Assembly (NCBI RefSeq): GCF_002837275.1
Contig: NZ_NXIF01000015.1
Span: 1-57,577 of the forward strand
DNA: 57,577 nt
Source: Malaciobacter halophilus
GTDB lineage: Bacteria; Campylobacterota; Campylobacteria; Campylobacterales; Arcobacteraceae
Direction: 5' to 3'
A model generated the notes under the pieces. The model ran no database searches. It saw nothing but the letters and a program-made list of their open reading frames with translations, and was not told the DNA's origin. This document shows, in pieces, positions 1 to 7,590 of this stretch; within the stretch, counting starts at the first letter, position 1; the number at the start of each line of letters is the position of its first letter. Position numbers and translations under genes: made by a program.

Positions 1-47
1 CTTTTTATAAAAAATTAAAAGAAGATAAAAAAGTCTAAAAATTTCAA

Positions 48-78
48 AAAAATCCTCTCTTTTTTAGGGAGGATTTTT
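48..78 (+). terminator. Rho-independent terminator of a gene upstream of the window
   Basis: A 10-bp inverted repeat (48-57 with 69-78, AAAAATCCTC / GAGGATTTTT) with an 11-base loop that ends in a T run. No gene end is visible in the window before it, so it most likely ends transcription entering from the left. A short direct repeat (TCTAAAAATTTCAAAAAA) brackets it at about 34 and 87. Confidence 0.7.
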
Positions 79-515
79 ATTTAAAATCTAAAAATTTCAA
101 AAAATTTCAAAATTTATCAAAATTAAACTACTTATAAGATTATTGACAAAAAAATCACTCTTTTTTTTACTATAACTTTTTAATGTGCAAAAATGGCATA
201 TTTTTAAAATTATGATAGCTTGGGAATAGTAAAAAATCATAAAAAAAAGTAAATAAAAAGTAACCAAAAATATGTCAGGAAAGTTACACTTTTAAAGTGT
301 TTCTTTTATTAACACTTCTACTTTCATAACCCGATAAAGCTTATGTTTGACAATGCTAAACTAAGTTATCTTTAAAGAATCTATACTTACAATTAGGTAA
401 ATAAAAATTTACCAAAAGAAAAAAGATAATTTAAAAAATGGTAAAAAATATGACTAATATTGTCCTATTTAAAAGTCATGAAAAATTTACTTTTTTATTT
501 TGGCAAGGAAAAAAG
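79..515 (+). promoter_or_regulatory. Upstream regulatory region of the fdh operon
   Basis: This 437-bp stretch holds no convincing gene. It has a TATACT -10-like hexamer at 382-387, a Crp/Fnr-like element TGTCA-N6-TTACA at 273-288 (one mismatch from the perfect palindromes upstream of the hydrogenlyase operon), and three ACACTT/AAGTGT half sites between 286 and 317 that make two mutually exclusive inverted repeats. A TTGACA at 347-352 has no -10 at normal spacing. The promoter is not mapped; which of these elements works is inference. Confidence 0.5.
286..317. repeat. Overlapping inverted repeats ACACTT/AAGTGT
   Basis: ACACTTT (286-292) and AAAGTGT (294-300) form a perfect palindrome around one base. 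AAGTGTT (295-301) also pairs with AACACTT (311-317). The middle half site can pair with only one partner at a time. In the leader of the fdh operon this could be an operator with three half sites or alternative RNA stems. Confidence 0.5.
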
Positions 516-1283
516 ATGAAAGAACAAGAAGTTAATAAAGCAAGAGCAGTTTACTACAAAATATTTAGTAGCTTTTTTGTTTATCTTACAGATCAAAGTA
601 AATATTTTCAATTATTGAGTTTACTTGATATTGTAAAAAATAATCCTTTAGATAGTTCATCTGCACAAGCTTTTTTAAATCTTAGTAATAAGCTTCAAAA
701 AGATTCAAATGTGGCTTTATTACAAGAGTATGATGATATTTTTCATAATCCAGAAACAAAACAAGTAAGAACTACGGCATCTTATTATGATGAGCAAGTA
801 GAAAGTGGTAAAAAAAGAGTTCAAATGATTGACTTTTTAGCAAAAACAAAAATTAGAAGAGATGAAAAAAAATATTCAGAATATGAAGATAATATTGGTT
901 TTATTTTTGCTGTTTTATCAGAATTAGCTCATTTAGTAAGTGAAGGTCAAGAGAAGTACAAAACAGTTCAACACTGTATGTTTGCTGATATTTTAAATGA
1001 GTTTGTAGATGAGTTTTCAAAAGAAGTATATGAGCATGAAAAAGCGGATATATTTAAAGATGTGATTGTTGCATTACTATCTTTTATGGAGTTTGAAAGA
1101 TTATATTTACAAGTTTCAAGAGCAAAACCAAAACAGATTGTAAAAGAGCAAGCTTCTTGTGAAGAACCTATTTCTAAAGAAGAGATGGAAAGAAGAGCAA
1201 GAAATAAAGCTGCAAAAGCGGCAGGAGCAAAAAAACAAGATAATGATGTTTTTGTTACTTATGATGTAGAAAGTGACATTTAA
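516..1283 (+). CDS. TorD/DmsD-family formate dehydrogenase chaperone
   Basis: A 255-residue soluble, largely helical protein starting MKEQEVNKARAVYYK, of the TorD-type redox-enzyme maturation chaperones that bind Tat signal peptides and assist molybdopterin cofactor insertion. The family assignment rests on the aromatic-rich N-terminal helices (YYKIFSSFF), the 'LLQEYDDIFHNP' segment and position directly before a Tat-exported formate dehydrogenase. The reading frame is open from 438, but the ATG at 516 has an AAGGA ribosome binding site 7 bases upstream and matches family starts. The C-terminal about 45 residues are charged and Ala/Lys rich. A strong hairpin separates it from the structural genes. 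Confidence 0.85.
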   Translation: MKEQEVNKARAVYYKIFSSFFVYLTDQSKYFQLLSLLDIVKNNPLDSSSAQAFLNLSNKLQKDSNVALLQEYDDIFHNPETKQVRTTASYYDEQVESGKKRVQMIDFLAKTKIRRDEKKYSEYEDNIGFIFAVLSELAHLVSEGQEKYKTVQHCMFADILNEFVDEFSKEVYEHEKADIFKDVIVALLSFMEFERLYLQVSRAKPKQIVKEQASCEEPISKEEMERRARNKAAKAAGAKKQDNDVFVTYDVESDI

Positions 1284-1293
1284 TTAAAAATTT

Positions 1294-1340
1294 TAAGAGG
1301 CCAAGAAAGAGTAATAAATTTACTTTTTCTTGGTCTCTTA
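1294..1340 (+). other. Long intercistronic hairpin (21-bp stem, 5-base loop)
   Basis: Bases 1294-1314 pair with 1320-1340 without a bulge, using two G-U wobbles, around the loop TAAAT. No T tract follows (next bases GAGACTG), so it is not a canonical terminator. It lies between the chaperone gene and the formate dehydrogenase genes and could stabilise the downstream message, be a processing site or attenuate read-through. The structure is seen; the role is inference. Confidence 0.7.
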
Positions 1341-1368
1341 GAGACTGAAAAAACAATAAGGATCAACT

Positions 1369-1572
1369 ATGCAAGACGATAGAAGACAGTTTGTCAAAAA
1401 AAGTGCAATGGTTGTTGGTGCAAGTGTAGCTGTTGGTGCTACTACACTAGCTGCAAGTGGAAAAAGCTATGAAGCGGATTCTAATGGTGTTACTGTAGGA
1501 AAATCTCCTAAAAAAGAGATTTTATACAAAAAATCAAAAGCTTGGGAAGAGTATTACAAACAAGCTAAATAA
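1369..1572 (+). CDS. Small Tat-targeted formate dehydrogenase region protein
   Basis: A 67-residue protein beginning MQDDRRQFVKKSAMVVGAS, a twin-arginine signal (RRQFVKK) followed by a hydrophobic Ala/Val/Gly stretch and a short hydrophilic tail ending SKAWEEYYKQAK. It matches the small 'formate dehydrogenase region TAT target' family known next to fdhA in Campylobacterota and related bacteria. Its function is unknown; co-export with, or anchoring of, FdhA is plausible. It ends 16 bases before fdhA and an AAGG ribosome binding site precedes its ATG. Confidence 0.85.
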   Translation: MQDDRRQFVKKSAMVVGASVAVGATTLAASGKSYEADSNGVTVGKSPKKEILYKKSKAWEEYYKQAK

Positions 1573-1588
1573 ATAAAAAGGTGTTAGT

Positions 1589-4417
1589 ATGTCAAATAGT
1601 ACATATGATGCATTAAAAGCTAAAGTAGGTAGAAGATCATTTATTAAAATGGCTGCTGTTGCTACGGCTTCTAGTGCTGTAAGCGCTTTTGCAAGCAATG
1701 ATGGTGTTACTAGAGAAGCTACTGCTGAAGAGGTAAAAAATCCTTTTCCAGGTTCTAAAAAAGTAAAAACTATCTGTACTGCATGTTCTGTTGGATGTGG
1801 TGTTATTGCAGAAGTTCAAAATGGCGTTTGGGTAAGACAAGAAGTTGCACAAGATCACCCTGTATCATTAGGTGGTCATTGTTGTAAAGGTGCTGATATG
1901 ATTGATATGGTTAGGTCTGAAGTTAGACTTAAACATCCAATGGTAAAAGAAAAAGGACAATGGAAAAGACTTTCTTGGGATGAAGCATATGATAGAATCG
2001 CTAAGAAAATGAAGGACTTAAGAGAAAAAGAAAGCCCTGATTCAACAATGTTCTTAGGATCAGCAAAAATGAGTACGGAGCAAGCTTATTATTTTAGAAA
2101 GTTTGCAGCAATGTATGGGACTAATAATATAGATCACCAAGCTAGAATCTGACATAGTGCAACAGTTGCCGGTGTGGCAAATACATGGGGTTATGGCGCT
2201 ATGACTAACTCTTTAGGTGATATACAAAATGCTAAAGCTATAATTATTTTTGGTGCTAATCCAGCGGTTAATCACCCAGTAGGATTTGGACACTTTCTTA
2301 AAGCAAAAGAGAGAAATAATGCACAAATGATTGTAGTGGATCCTGTATACACTAAAACTGCAGCAAAAGCTGATTATTTCTGTCAAATTAGACCAGGTAC
2401 TGATATTCCTTTTATGTATGGAATGTTGAATATTATTTTTAAAAATGGTTGGGCTAATGAAAGTTTCATAAAAGATAGAGTTTATGGAATGGAATTAATT
2501 AAAGAAGAAGCTAAAAAATGGACTCCTGAAAAAGTTGCTGATGTAACTGGTGTTCCTGCTGATAAATTAATTCAAATTACAACTGTTTATGCAAAAAATT
2601 CTCCAGGTACATTAATCTGGGCTATGGGTCTAACTCAACACACAATTGGTTCTTCTAATACAAGAATGGCTCCAATTTTACAACTTGCTCTTGGAAACAT
2701 GGGTAAAGCTGGTGGAGGAACAAACATTTTAAGAGGGCACGATAATGTTCAAGGTGCTACTGATATGTGTTGTTTATCACATACACTTCCAGGTTATTAT
2801 GGATTAGGTGATGGTTCATGGAAATATTTTGCACAACAATGGAAAGTTGACTATGGTTGGTTAACTAGACAATTTCAATCTCCTGAATGGATGAATAAAA
2901 ATGGATTTACACTTGCTAGATGGTGGGCTGGTGTATTAGATGGTAAAAATGGAAATGATAAATCACATAATGGTAAAACAAGTTTAAAAGCTCTTTTTGT
3001 AATGGGTAATGGTATTACATCTGTTGCTCAACAAGCAAAAATTAAAGAAGGTTTAGACAATTTAGAACTATTAGTTTTAGCTGATCCATTTGTAAATGAA
3101 GCAGCAGTATTAACTGATAAACAAGATGATGTTTTCTTATTACCAGCAGCAACACAGTTTGAAACAAGTGGTTCTGTTACTGCAACTAATAGATCTGTAC
3201 AATGGAGAACTCAAGTTGTTGAGCCATTATTTGAGTCAAAACCTGACCAAGAAATTCTATTTGAATTTGCAAAAAGATTAGGTTTTTACGATGAATATAC
3301 AGCTGCTATGAAAGATAGTAGTGGTAAATTTACTTGGCCAGAAGATGCAACAAGAGAGATTGCAAGAACATTAAAAACTATTGGTTTAACAGGTTGGACT
3401 CCTGAAAGAATCAAAAAGCATACAAAAAATTGGCATATGTTTGACCAAGTATCGCTTAGAGGTTATGGAGAAATGAAAGGTGAATATTATGGTTTACCTT
3501 GGCCTTGTTGGACAGAGAATCATGGTGGAAGTCCACTACTGTATAACACTAATTTAAGTGTAAAAGACGGTGGTATGGGATTTAGAAATAGATTTGGACT
3601 TGAACATGATGGTGTTTCTCAATTAGCAGGAAAAGGAAGTGCTCCTAAAAACTCAAAAGTTGATGGTGGATATCCTGAAATTACAAGAGATAACATTGAA
3701 GAAGTGTTAAATATCAAATTGACTGCTGATGAAAAGAAAAGAATTGGTAAAAACTGGAAAGTTGATACATCTAATATTATTGCAGAAAAATGTATGGAAG
3801 CAGGAATTGCACCATACGGAAATGCAAGAGCAAGAGCTAGAGTATGGACATTCCCAGATGAAATACCAATGCATAGAGAGCCTTTACACTCTCCAAGACA
3901 AGATTTAGTTAAAAAATATCCAGCATATGCGGATAAAGCTAATCATTATAGAGTTGATACACAATACATCTCTAAACAGTCAGAACAAAATTGGTCTAAA
4001 GACTTCCCTATTAACTTAGTAACAGGAAGACTTGTAAATATGAATGGTGCTGGTATGGAAAATAGAGCATCTAAATATCTTGCTGCGTTAAGTCCAGAAA
4101 TGTTCTGTGATATTAACCCAGAGTTAGCAGGTCAACTAGGTATTAGAGATGGAGATATGATCTGGATTCATGCTCCTGAAGGAACGAAGATTAAAGTTAA
4201 AGCTAAATACTCTTTTGCTGTTAGTCCAGATAGAGTATTTTTACCTTTCCACTTCGCAGGACACTTCCAAGGTGAAGACATTAGTCATAAGTATCCACAA
4301 GGAACAAAACCTTATGCTATTGGTGAAAGTGCAAATACTGTTACTAACTATGGTTATGACATTATTACACAAATTCCAGAGACAAAAGGCGGATTATGCC
4401 GAATAGAAAGAGCGTAG
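1589..4417 (+). CDS. fdhA: Periplasmic formate dehydrogenase catalytic subunit, selenocysteine-containing
   Basis: A 942-residue molybdopterin oxidoreductase that oxidises formate to CO2 in the periplasm. It has a Tat signal (GRRSFIK, residues 14-20), a [4Fe-4S] motif C-x2-C-x3-C near residues 62-69 with a fourth Cys in 'GGHCCKG', and an in-frame UGA at 2150-2152 (residue 188) in the context ARI-Sec-HSATVAG, the known active-site selenocysteine position. The frame stays open after the UGA to 4417 with family motifs throughout (for example 'LRGHDNVQGATDM', 'GRLVNMNGAG'), so this is one gene and not a frameshift or pseudogene. A SECIS stem follows the UGA. The metal can be Mo or W; the tungstate transporter genes nearby suggest W is possible. 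It forms a complex with FdhB and FdhC. Confidence 0.95.
2150..2190 (+). promoter_or_regulatory. Selenocysteine UGA and SECIS element of fdhA
   Basis: UGA at 2150-2152 is followed by a perfect 5-bp stem TTGCC (2166-2170) / GGCAA (2176-2180) around the loop GGTGT. The loop starts 18 bases after the UGA, the same distance as in the two other formate dehydrogenase genes here, whose loops are GGTCT. Bacterial SECIS apical loops bind SelB; the E. coli fdhF loop is also GGTCT. The loop variant GGTGT is unusual within this window. Confidence 0.88.
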
Positions 4418-4428
4418 GAGTTTAGGTT

Positions 4429-5034
4429 ATGAGTGAAATGTCAAGATTAAAATTCTATTGCGATGAGGGTAGATGTATTGAGTGTGACGGTTGTTCAATT
4501 GCTTGTGCCGAAGCTCATGAGTTACCAGCAGGAATCAATAGAAGAAAAGTAATAACATTAAATGAAGGTAAAGAGGGATTAGAATACTCTTTATCAATAG
4601 CTTGTATGCATTGTACAGATGCACCTTGTGAGCAAGTATGTCCAGTTGATTGTTTCTATATCAGAGAAGATGGAATAGTTCTTCATGATAAAGAGAAATG
4701 TATAGGTTGTGCTTATTGTTTATATGCTTGCCCATTTGGTGCTCCACAATTTCCAAGAGATGGAGCATTTGGTACAAAAGGTGCTATGGATAAATGTACA
4801 ATGTGTGCTGGTGGTCCATTAGAGACAAATAGTGAAGAAGAGAGACACATCTATGGTCAAAATAGAATCTCTGAAGGAAAAGTTCCTGTATGTGCAGCTA
4901 TGTGTTCTACAAAAGCACTATTAGTTGGTGATGCACAAGAAGTTAGTGCAATTTACAGAGAAAGAGTTCTAGCAAGAGGTCATGGTGTTCAAACTGCACC
5001 TATGACTTGGAGTAGAGCATACGGAGCAAAATAA
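4429..5034 (+). CDS. fdhB: Formate dehydrogenase iron-sulfur subunit
   Basis: A 201-residue ferredoxin-like electron transfer subunit with four cysteine clusters expected to hold four [4Fe-4S] centres: CIECDGCSIAC (about 16-26), CMHCTDAPCEQVCPVDC, CIGCAYCLYACPFG, and CTMCAGG paired with CAAMC near residue 155. It passes electrons from FdhA to the cytochrome b FdhC. It has no signal peptide and, unlike E. coli FdnH, no C-terminal membrane anchor, so it would be co-exported with FdhA. It begins 11 bases after fdhA. Confidence 0.93.
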   Translation: MSEMSRLKFYCDEGRCIECDGCSIACAEAHELPAGINRRKVITLNEGKEGLEYSLSIACMHCTDAPCEQVCPVDCFYIREDGIVLHDKEKCIGCAYCLYACPFGAPQFPRDGAFGTKGAMDKCTMCAGGPLETNSEEERHIYGQNRISEGKVPVCAAMCSTKALLVGDAQEVSAIYRERVLARGHGVQTAPMTWSRAYGAK

Positions 5035-5042
5035 GGCATATG

Positions 5043-5933
5043 ATGAAACGAAATATATTAATCATCTTTTTAGCTTTAACTACAGCAGCATTTGCTGCTG
5101 ATAGTGCTATTTATGGTGAAGAGTTAGTTACAAATATTTTAGGTTATGATAAAGAGGGCTCTTTACACTTAGGTCAGTGGTTTACAATACTTCAAGGTAA
5201 ATATTTTTCAATTGCATTTTTAGCTATATTATTTGGAGTACCTGCTGTATTTGCACTACACTATTTTATAATAGGACCAAAAGTATTTTCTCATGATAGA
5301 AAAAAAATTCATGTATTTAATTTATTTCATAGATTTATTCACTGGTTAGCGGGATTCTCATTTTTAGTATTGATTCCAACTGGATTTATTATGATTTTTG
5401 GTTCATTTTTTGGTGGAGGAACTTTTGTAGAGGTTAGTAAAGAGTTACATGCAATCTCAACAGTATTTTTTGCAATAGCAGTAGTTCCAATGACATTAAT
5501 GTGGATTAAAGAGATGCTTCCTACAATGGATGATGTAAAATGGATGATGATTCTTGGTGGATATTTAAGTAAAGTAAAAAGACCAATTCCAGCAGGAAAA
5601 TTTAATGCTGGACAAAAAATGTGGTTTTGGGTTTGTACTTTTGGTGGAATTGTTATGATTCTAACAGGTGCAGCTATGTATTTCCAAGATTTTGAATTGG
5701 CAATTATTAAGTCAATGGGACTATCTCAAATTGACTTTTTAAGATTAAGTGCCATTGTACATAATATATTAGGTATGGCAGTTGCAGCACTATTCTTTAC
5801 ACATGTTTATATGTCAATGTTTGCCATTAAAGGTGCAATACATTCGATGATTACAGGAGATAAAGAAGAAGAAGAAGTTGAAATTCTTCACAGCTCTTAT
5901 TATAAAGAATTAAAAGAAAATAATAAAATATAA
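5043..5933 (+). CDS. fdhC: Formate dehydrogenase cytochrome b subunit
   Basis: A 296-residue membrane protein with an N-terminal signal-like segment (MKRNILIIFLALTTAAFA) and about four further membrane helices. Histidines typical of di-haem b subunits are seen in 'HRFIHWLAG', 'KELHAIS', 'VHNILG' and 'FFTHVY'. It anchors FdhAB on the periplasmic face and reduces the quinone pool. Two adjacent ATGs exist (5040 and 5043); the second lies 6 bases after AAGG and is preferred. It is the last gene of the operon, followed by a terminator. Confidence 0.92.
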   Translation: MKRNILIIFLALTTAAFAADSAIYGEELVTNILGYDKEGSLHLGQWFTILQGKYFSIAFLAILFGVPAVFALHYFIIGPKVFSHDRKKIHVFNLFHRFIHWLAGFSFLVLIPTGFIMIFGSFFGGGTFVEVSKELHAISTVFFAIAVVPMTLMWIKEMLPTMDDVKWMMILGGYLSKVKRPIPAGKFNAGQKMWFWVCTFGGIVMILTGAAMYFQDFELAIIKSMGLSQIDFLRLSAIVHNILGMAVAALFFTHVYMSMFAIKGAIHSMITGDKEEEEVEILHSSYYKELKENNKI

Positions 5934-5935
5934 AG

Positions 5936-5971
5936 AAAAAACTGGTAAGATTAGACTCTTACTAGTTTTTT
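5936..5971 (+). terminator. Rho-independent terminator after fdhC
   Basis: A 15-bp stem (5936-5950 with 5957-5971; one G-U pair) with a 6-base loop, in which the right arm runs into T7. It separates the fdh structural operon from the fdhD gene cluster. Between it and fdhD I see no strong promoter, so partial read-through is possible. Confidence 0.8.
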
Positions 5972-6021
5972 AAAAATTTTGAAATATGCCCTTTAACCAT
6001 ATTTAAAAAGAGTGGAAAAGA

Positions 6022-6813
6022 ATGGATAATAACCAGAAGTATTTAAAGAGTGTAATAATAGATAAAGTTTCGGGAAATGAGGCCGTAGAATTTGATGATG
6101 TAACAATTGAAGAGTCAAGATTGAATCTTTACTTAAATGGTGAAAAAGCAATCTCTATGATGTGCATACCTATTGATCAAGATGCACATGCAGTAGGCTT
6201 TTTAATGAGTGAAAATGTTATATCAAGTATTGATGATGTTGAAGAGTTAACTGTAAGTGAGGATGGGTTAACTGTTGACATTAAAGCAAAAATCAATGAA
6301 GGTTCATTGGAAAATTTATATACAGAAAAAACTCTTGTAAGTGGCTGTGGTGGAGGAGTGACTGGAAATGTTGAAGGAAGTGTAGAAATACCTTTTAATC
6401 AAATTTCTTTTCAAGTGAAACCAGAAGTTATCTCAAGAGAAGTTAAAAAATTTTACGAAGAGAGCGAACTTTATAAATTAACAGGATGTGTACATAAAGC
6501 GATGATATATCTGCTTGATGGAACAACAGTAACTTCTGAAGATATTGGAAGACACAATGCAATTGATAAAGTTGTAGGTAAGTGTAAACTTAAAGGTTTA
6601 GATACAACAAAATCAGTTCTATTTGTAAGTGGAAGATTATCTTCTGAGATGGTTACAAAAGCAGTAATGCATAAAGTCCCTATTGTAGTTTCAAGAACAG
6701 CACCAACTTATCTTGGCGTACAAACTGCACATAAACATGGGGTTACATTAATTGGATTTGCTAGAGGCAAAAGAATGAATTTATACACACATCAAGGAAG
6801 AATAGATGTCTAG
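6022..6813 (+). CDS. fdhD: Formate dehydrogenase accessory sulfurtransferase FdhD
   Basis: A 263-residue member of the FdhD family, which takes sulfur from a cysteine desulfurase and sulfurates the bis-MGD cofactor needed for formate dehydrogenase activity. Family signatures seen are 'TLVSGCGGG' (Cys109), 'TGCVHKAMIY' (about 155-164), 'SEDIGRHNAIDKVVGK', 'LFVSGRLSSEMV' and 'APTYLGVQTAH'. The mobile-loop motif, CGxCG in E. coli, is here reduced to one Cys (SGCGGG). It is the first gene of a long same-strand cluster and overlaps the next gene by 8 bases. Confidence 0.93.
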   Translation: MDNNQKYLKSVIIDKVSGNEAVEFDDVTIEESRLNLYLNGEKAISMMCIPIDQDAHAVGFLMSENVISSIDDVEELTVSEDGLTVDIKAKINEGSLENLYTEKTLVSGCGGGVTGNVEGSVEIPFNQISFQVKPEVISREVKKFYEESELYKLTGCVHKAMIYLLDGTTVTSEDIGRHNAIDKVVGKCKLKGLDTTKSVLFVSGRLSSEMVTKAVMHKVPIVVSRTAPTYLGVQTAHKHGVTLIGFARGKRMNLYTHQGRIDV

Positions 6814-7222
6814 TATTGACGATAATATGGACATAAAACTTGATAATATACAAAAAGAGTTAATCTTAACAAATTTAGATGAAGACGGGAAACTGTCTTG
6901 TCTAAAAGCATTTAAAGTTGCTAGACTAATAGGTAAAAAACCTAAAGAAATGTCTGCAATTACTAAAAGTTTAGGCATCAAAATCACAAATTGTGAATTA
7001 GGTGTTTTTGGAAAACTAAAGTTTCATGATCCCCATATAGAAGTTTATAATAGATTAAAAAAGAATTATATGGGACATAAAGAGTTAGAGTGCAAAGTTT
7101 TATGGGATGAAGCTCAAAAATCTACATTAAGAACAGTTGGTTCAACTGTTAAAAACTCTGATATTGAAGTAACTCATTGCCAATTAGGCTGTTTTAGAGA
7201 GAAAAAGGGTCGTAAAAAATGA
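6806..7222 (+). CDS. Protein of unknown function with a tandem Cys-LG-F repeat
   Basis: A 138-residue basic protein that I do not recognise. It contains two similar units: C32...LGIKITNCELGVFGK (Cys63) and C96...SDIEVTHCQLGCFREKK (Cys125, Cys129). In each unit a Cys lies about 30 residues before a 'CxLGxF' motif. The spacing suggests an internal duplication of about 40 residues, perhaps a metal-binding or small DNA-binding fold. It lies between fdhD and a ModE-like regulator, overlapping both (8 and 4 bases), so translational coupling is likely and a role in Mo/W cofactor delivery or sensing is inferred. AAGGAAG precedes the ATG by 5 bases. Confidence 0.7.
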   Translation: MSSIDDNMDIKLDNIQKELILTNLDEDGKLSCLKAFKVARLIGKKPKEMSAITKSLGIKITNCELGVFGKLKFHDPHIEVYNRLKKNYMGHKELECKVLWDEAQKSTLRTVGSTVKNSDIEVTHCQLGCFREKKGRKK

Positions 7223-7590
7223 AAGTAAAAGTAAAAGTTTGGATAGAAGATGATGAAGAGAATCTAATTTTTGGAAGTGGTAAGACAGAAGTTTTAGAAA
7301 ATATAGATACTACTGGTTCAATTGCAGAAGCAGCAAAAAAAGTAGGTATGAACTATAAAAAGGCTTGGACACATATCAAAATTTTAGAAAAACATATTGA
7401 AGAAGATTTGGTTCTTAGATTCAAAGGTAGAGGTGAAAATAGTGGCACAACACTTACTCCAAAAGCAAGAGAAGTTATTCAAACATATAAAATACTAGAA
7501 CACGATATAAAGAAATATTCAGAGCAAAGATTTCAAGAACTATTCCATAAAGATGGGAAAGAAATACTTAGTCCAAAGGAGGATAAATAG
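7219..7590 (+). CDS. ModE-type winged-helix regulator, N-terminal domain only
   Basis: A 123-residue winged helix-turn-helix protein like the DNA-binding domain of ModE: 'TGSIAEAAKKVGMNYKKAW' is the helix-turn-helix and 'GGxxSGTTLTPKAREVIQTY'-like sequence (here GRGENSGTTLTPKARE) is the wing plus dimerisation helix. Full ModE proteins carry two C-terminal molbindin domains that bind molybdate or tungstate; this protein ends at the dimerisation helix. It may be constitutively active, sense indirectly, or work with the upstream repeat protein. It overlaps its neighbours by 4 and 1 bases. Confidence 0.85.
   Translation: MKVKVKVWIEDDEENLIFGSGKTEVLENIDTTGSIAEAAKKVGMNYKKAWTHIKILEKHIEEDLVLRFKGRGENSGTTLTPKAREVIQTYKILEHDIKKYSEQRFQELFHKDGKEILSPKEDK

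Noticed and set aside
347-352. TTGACA as the -35 of the fdh promoter
   Set aside because: No -10 hexamer lies at 16-18 bases; the nearest, TATCTT, is at 14 bases and TATACT at 382 is too far.
2150-2152. Premature stop or frameshift splitting fdhA (and the same at 23754 and 36410)
   Set aside because: Each UGA lies at the known Sec position in an otherwise open frame and is followed by a SECIS stem-loop; three independent identical arrangements exclude pseudogenes.
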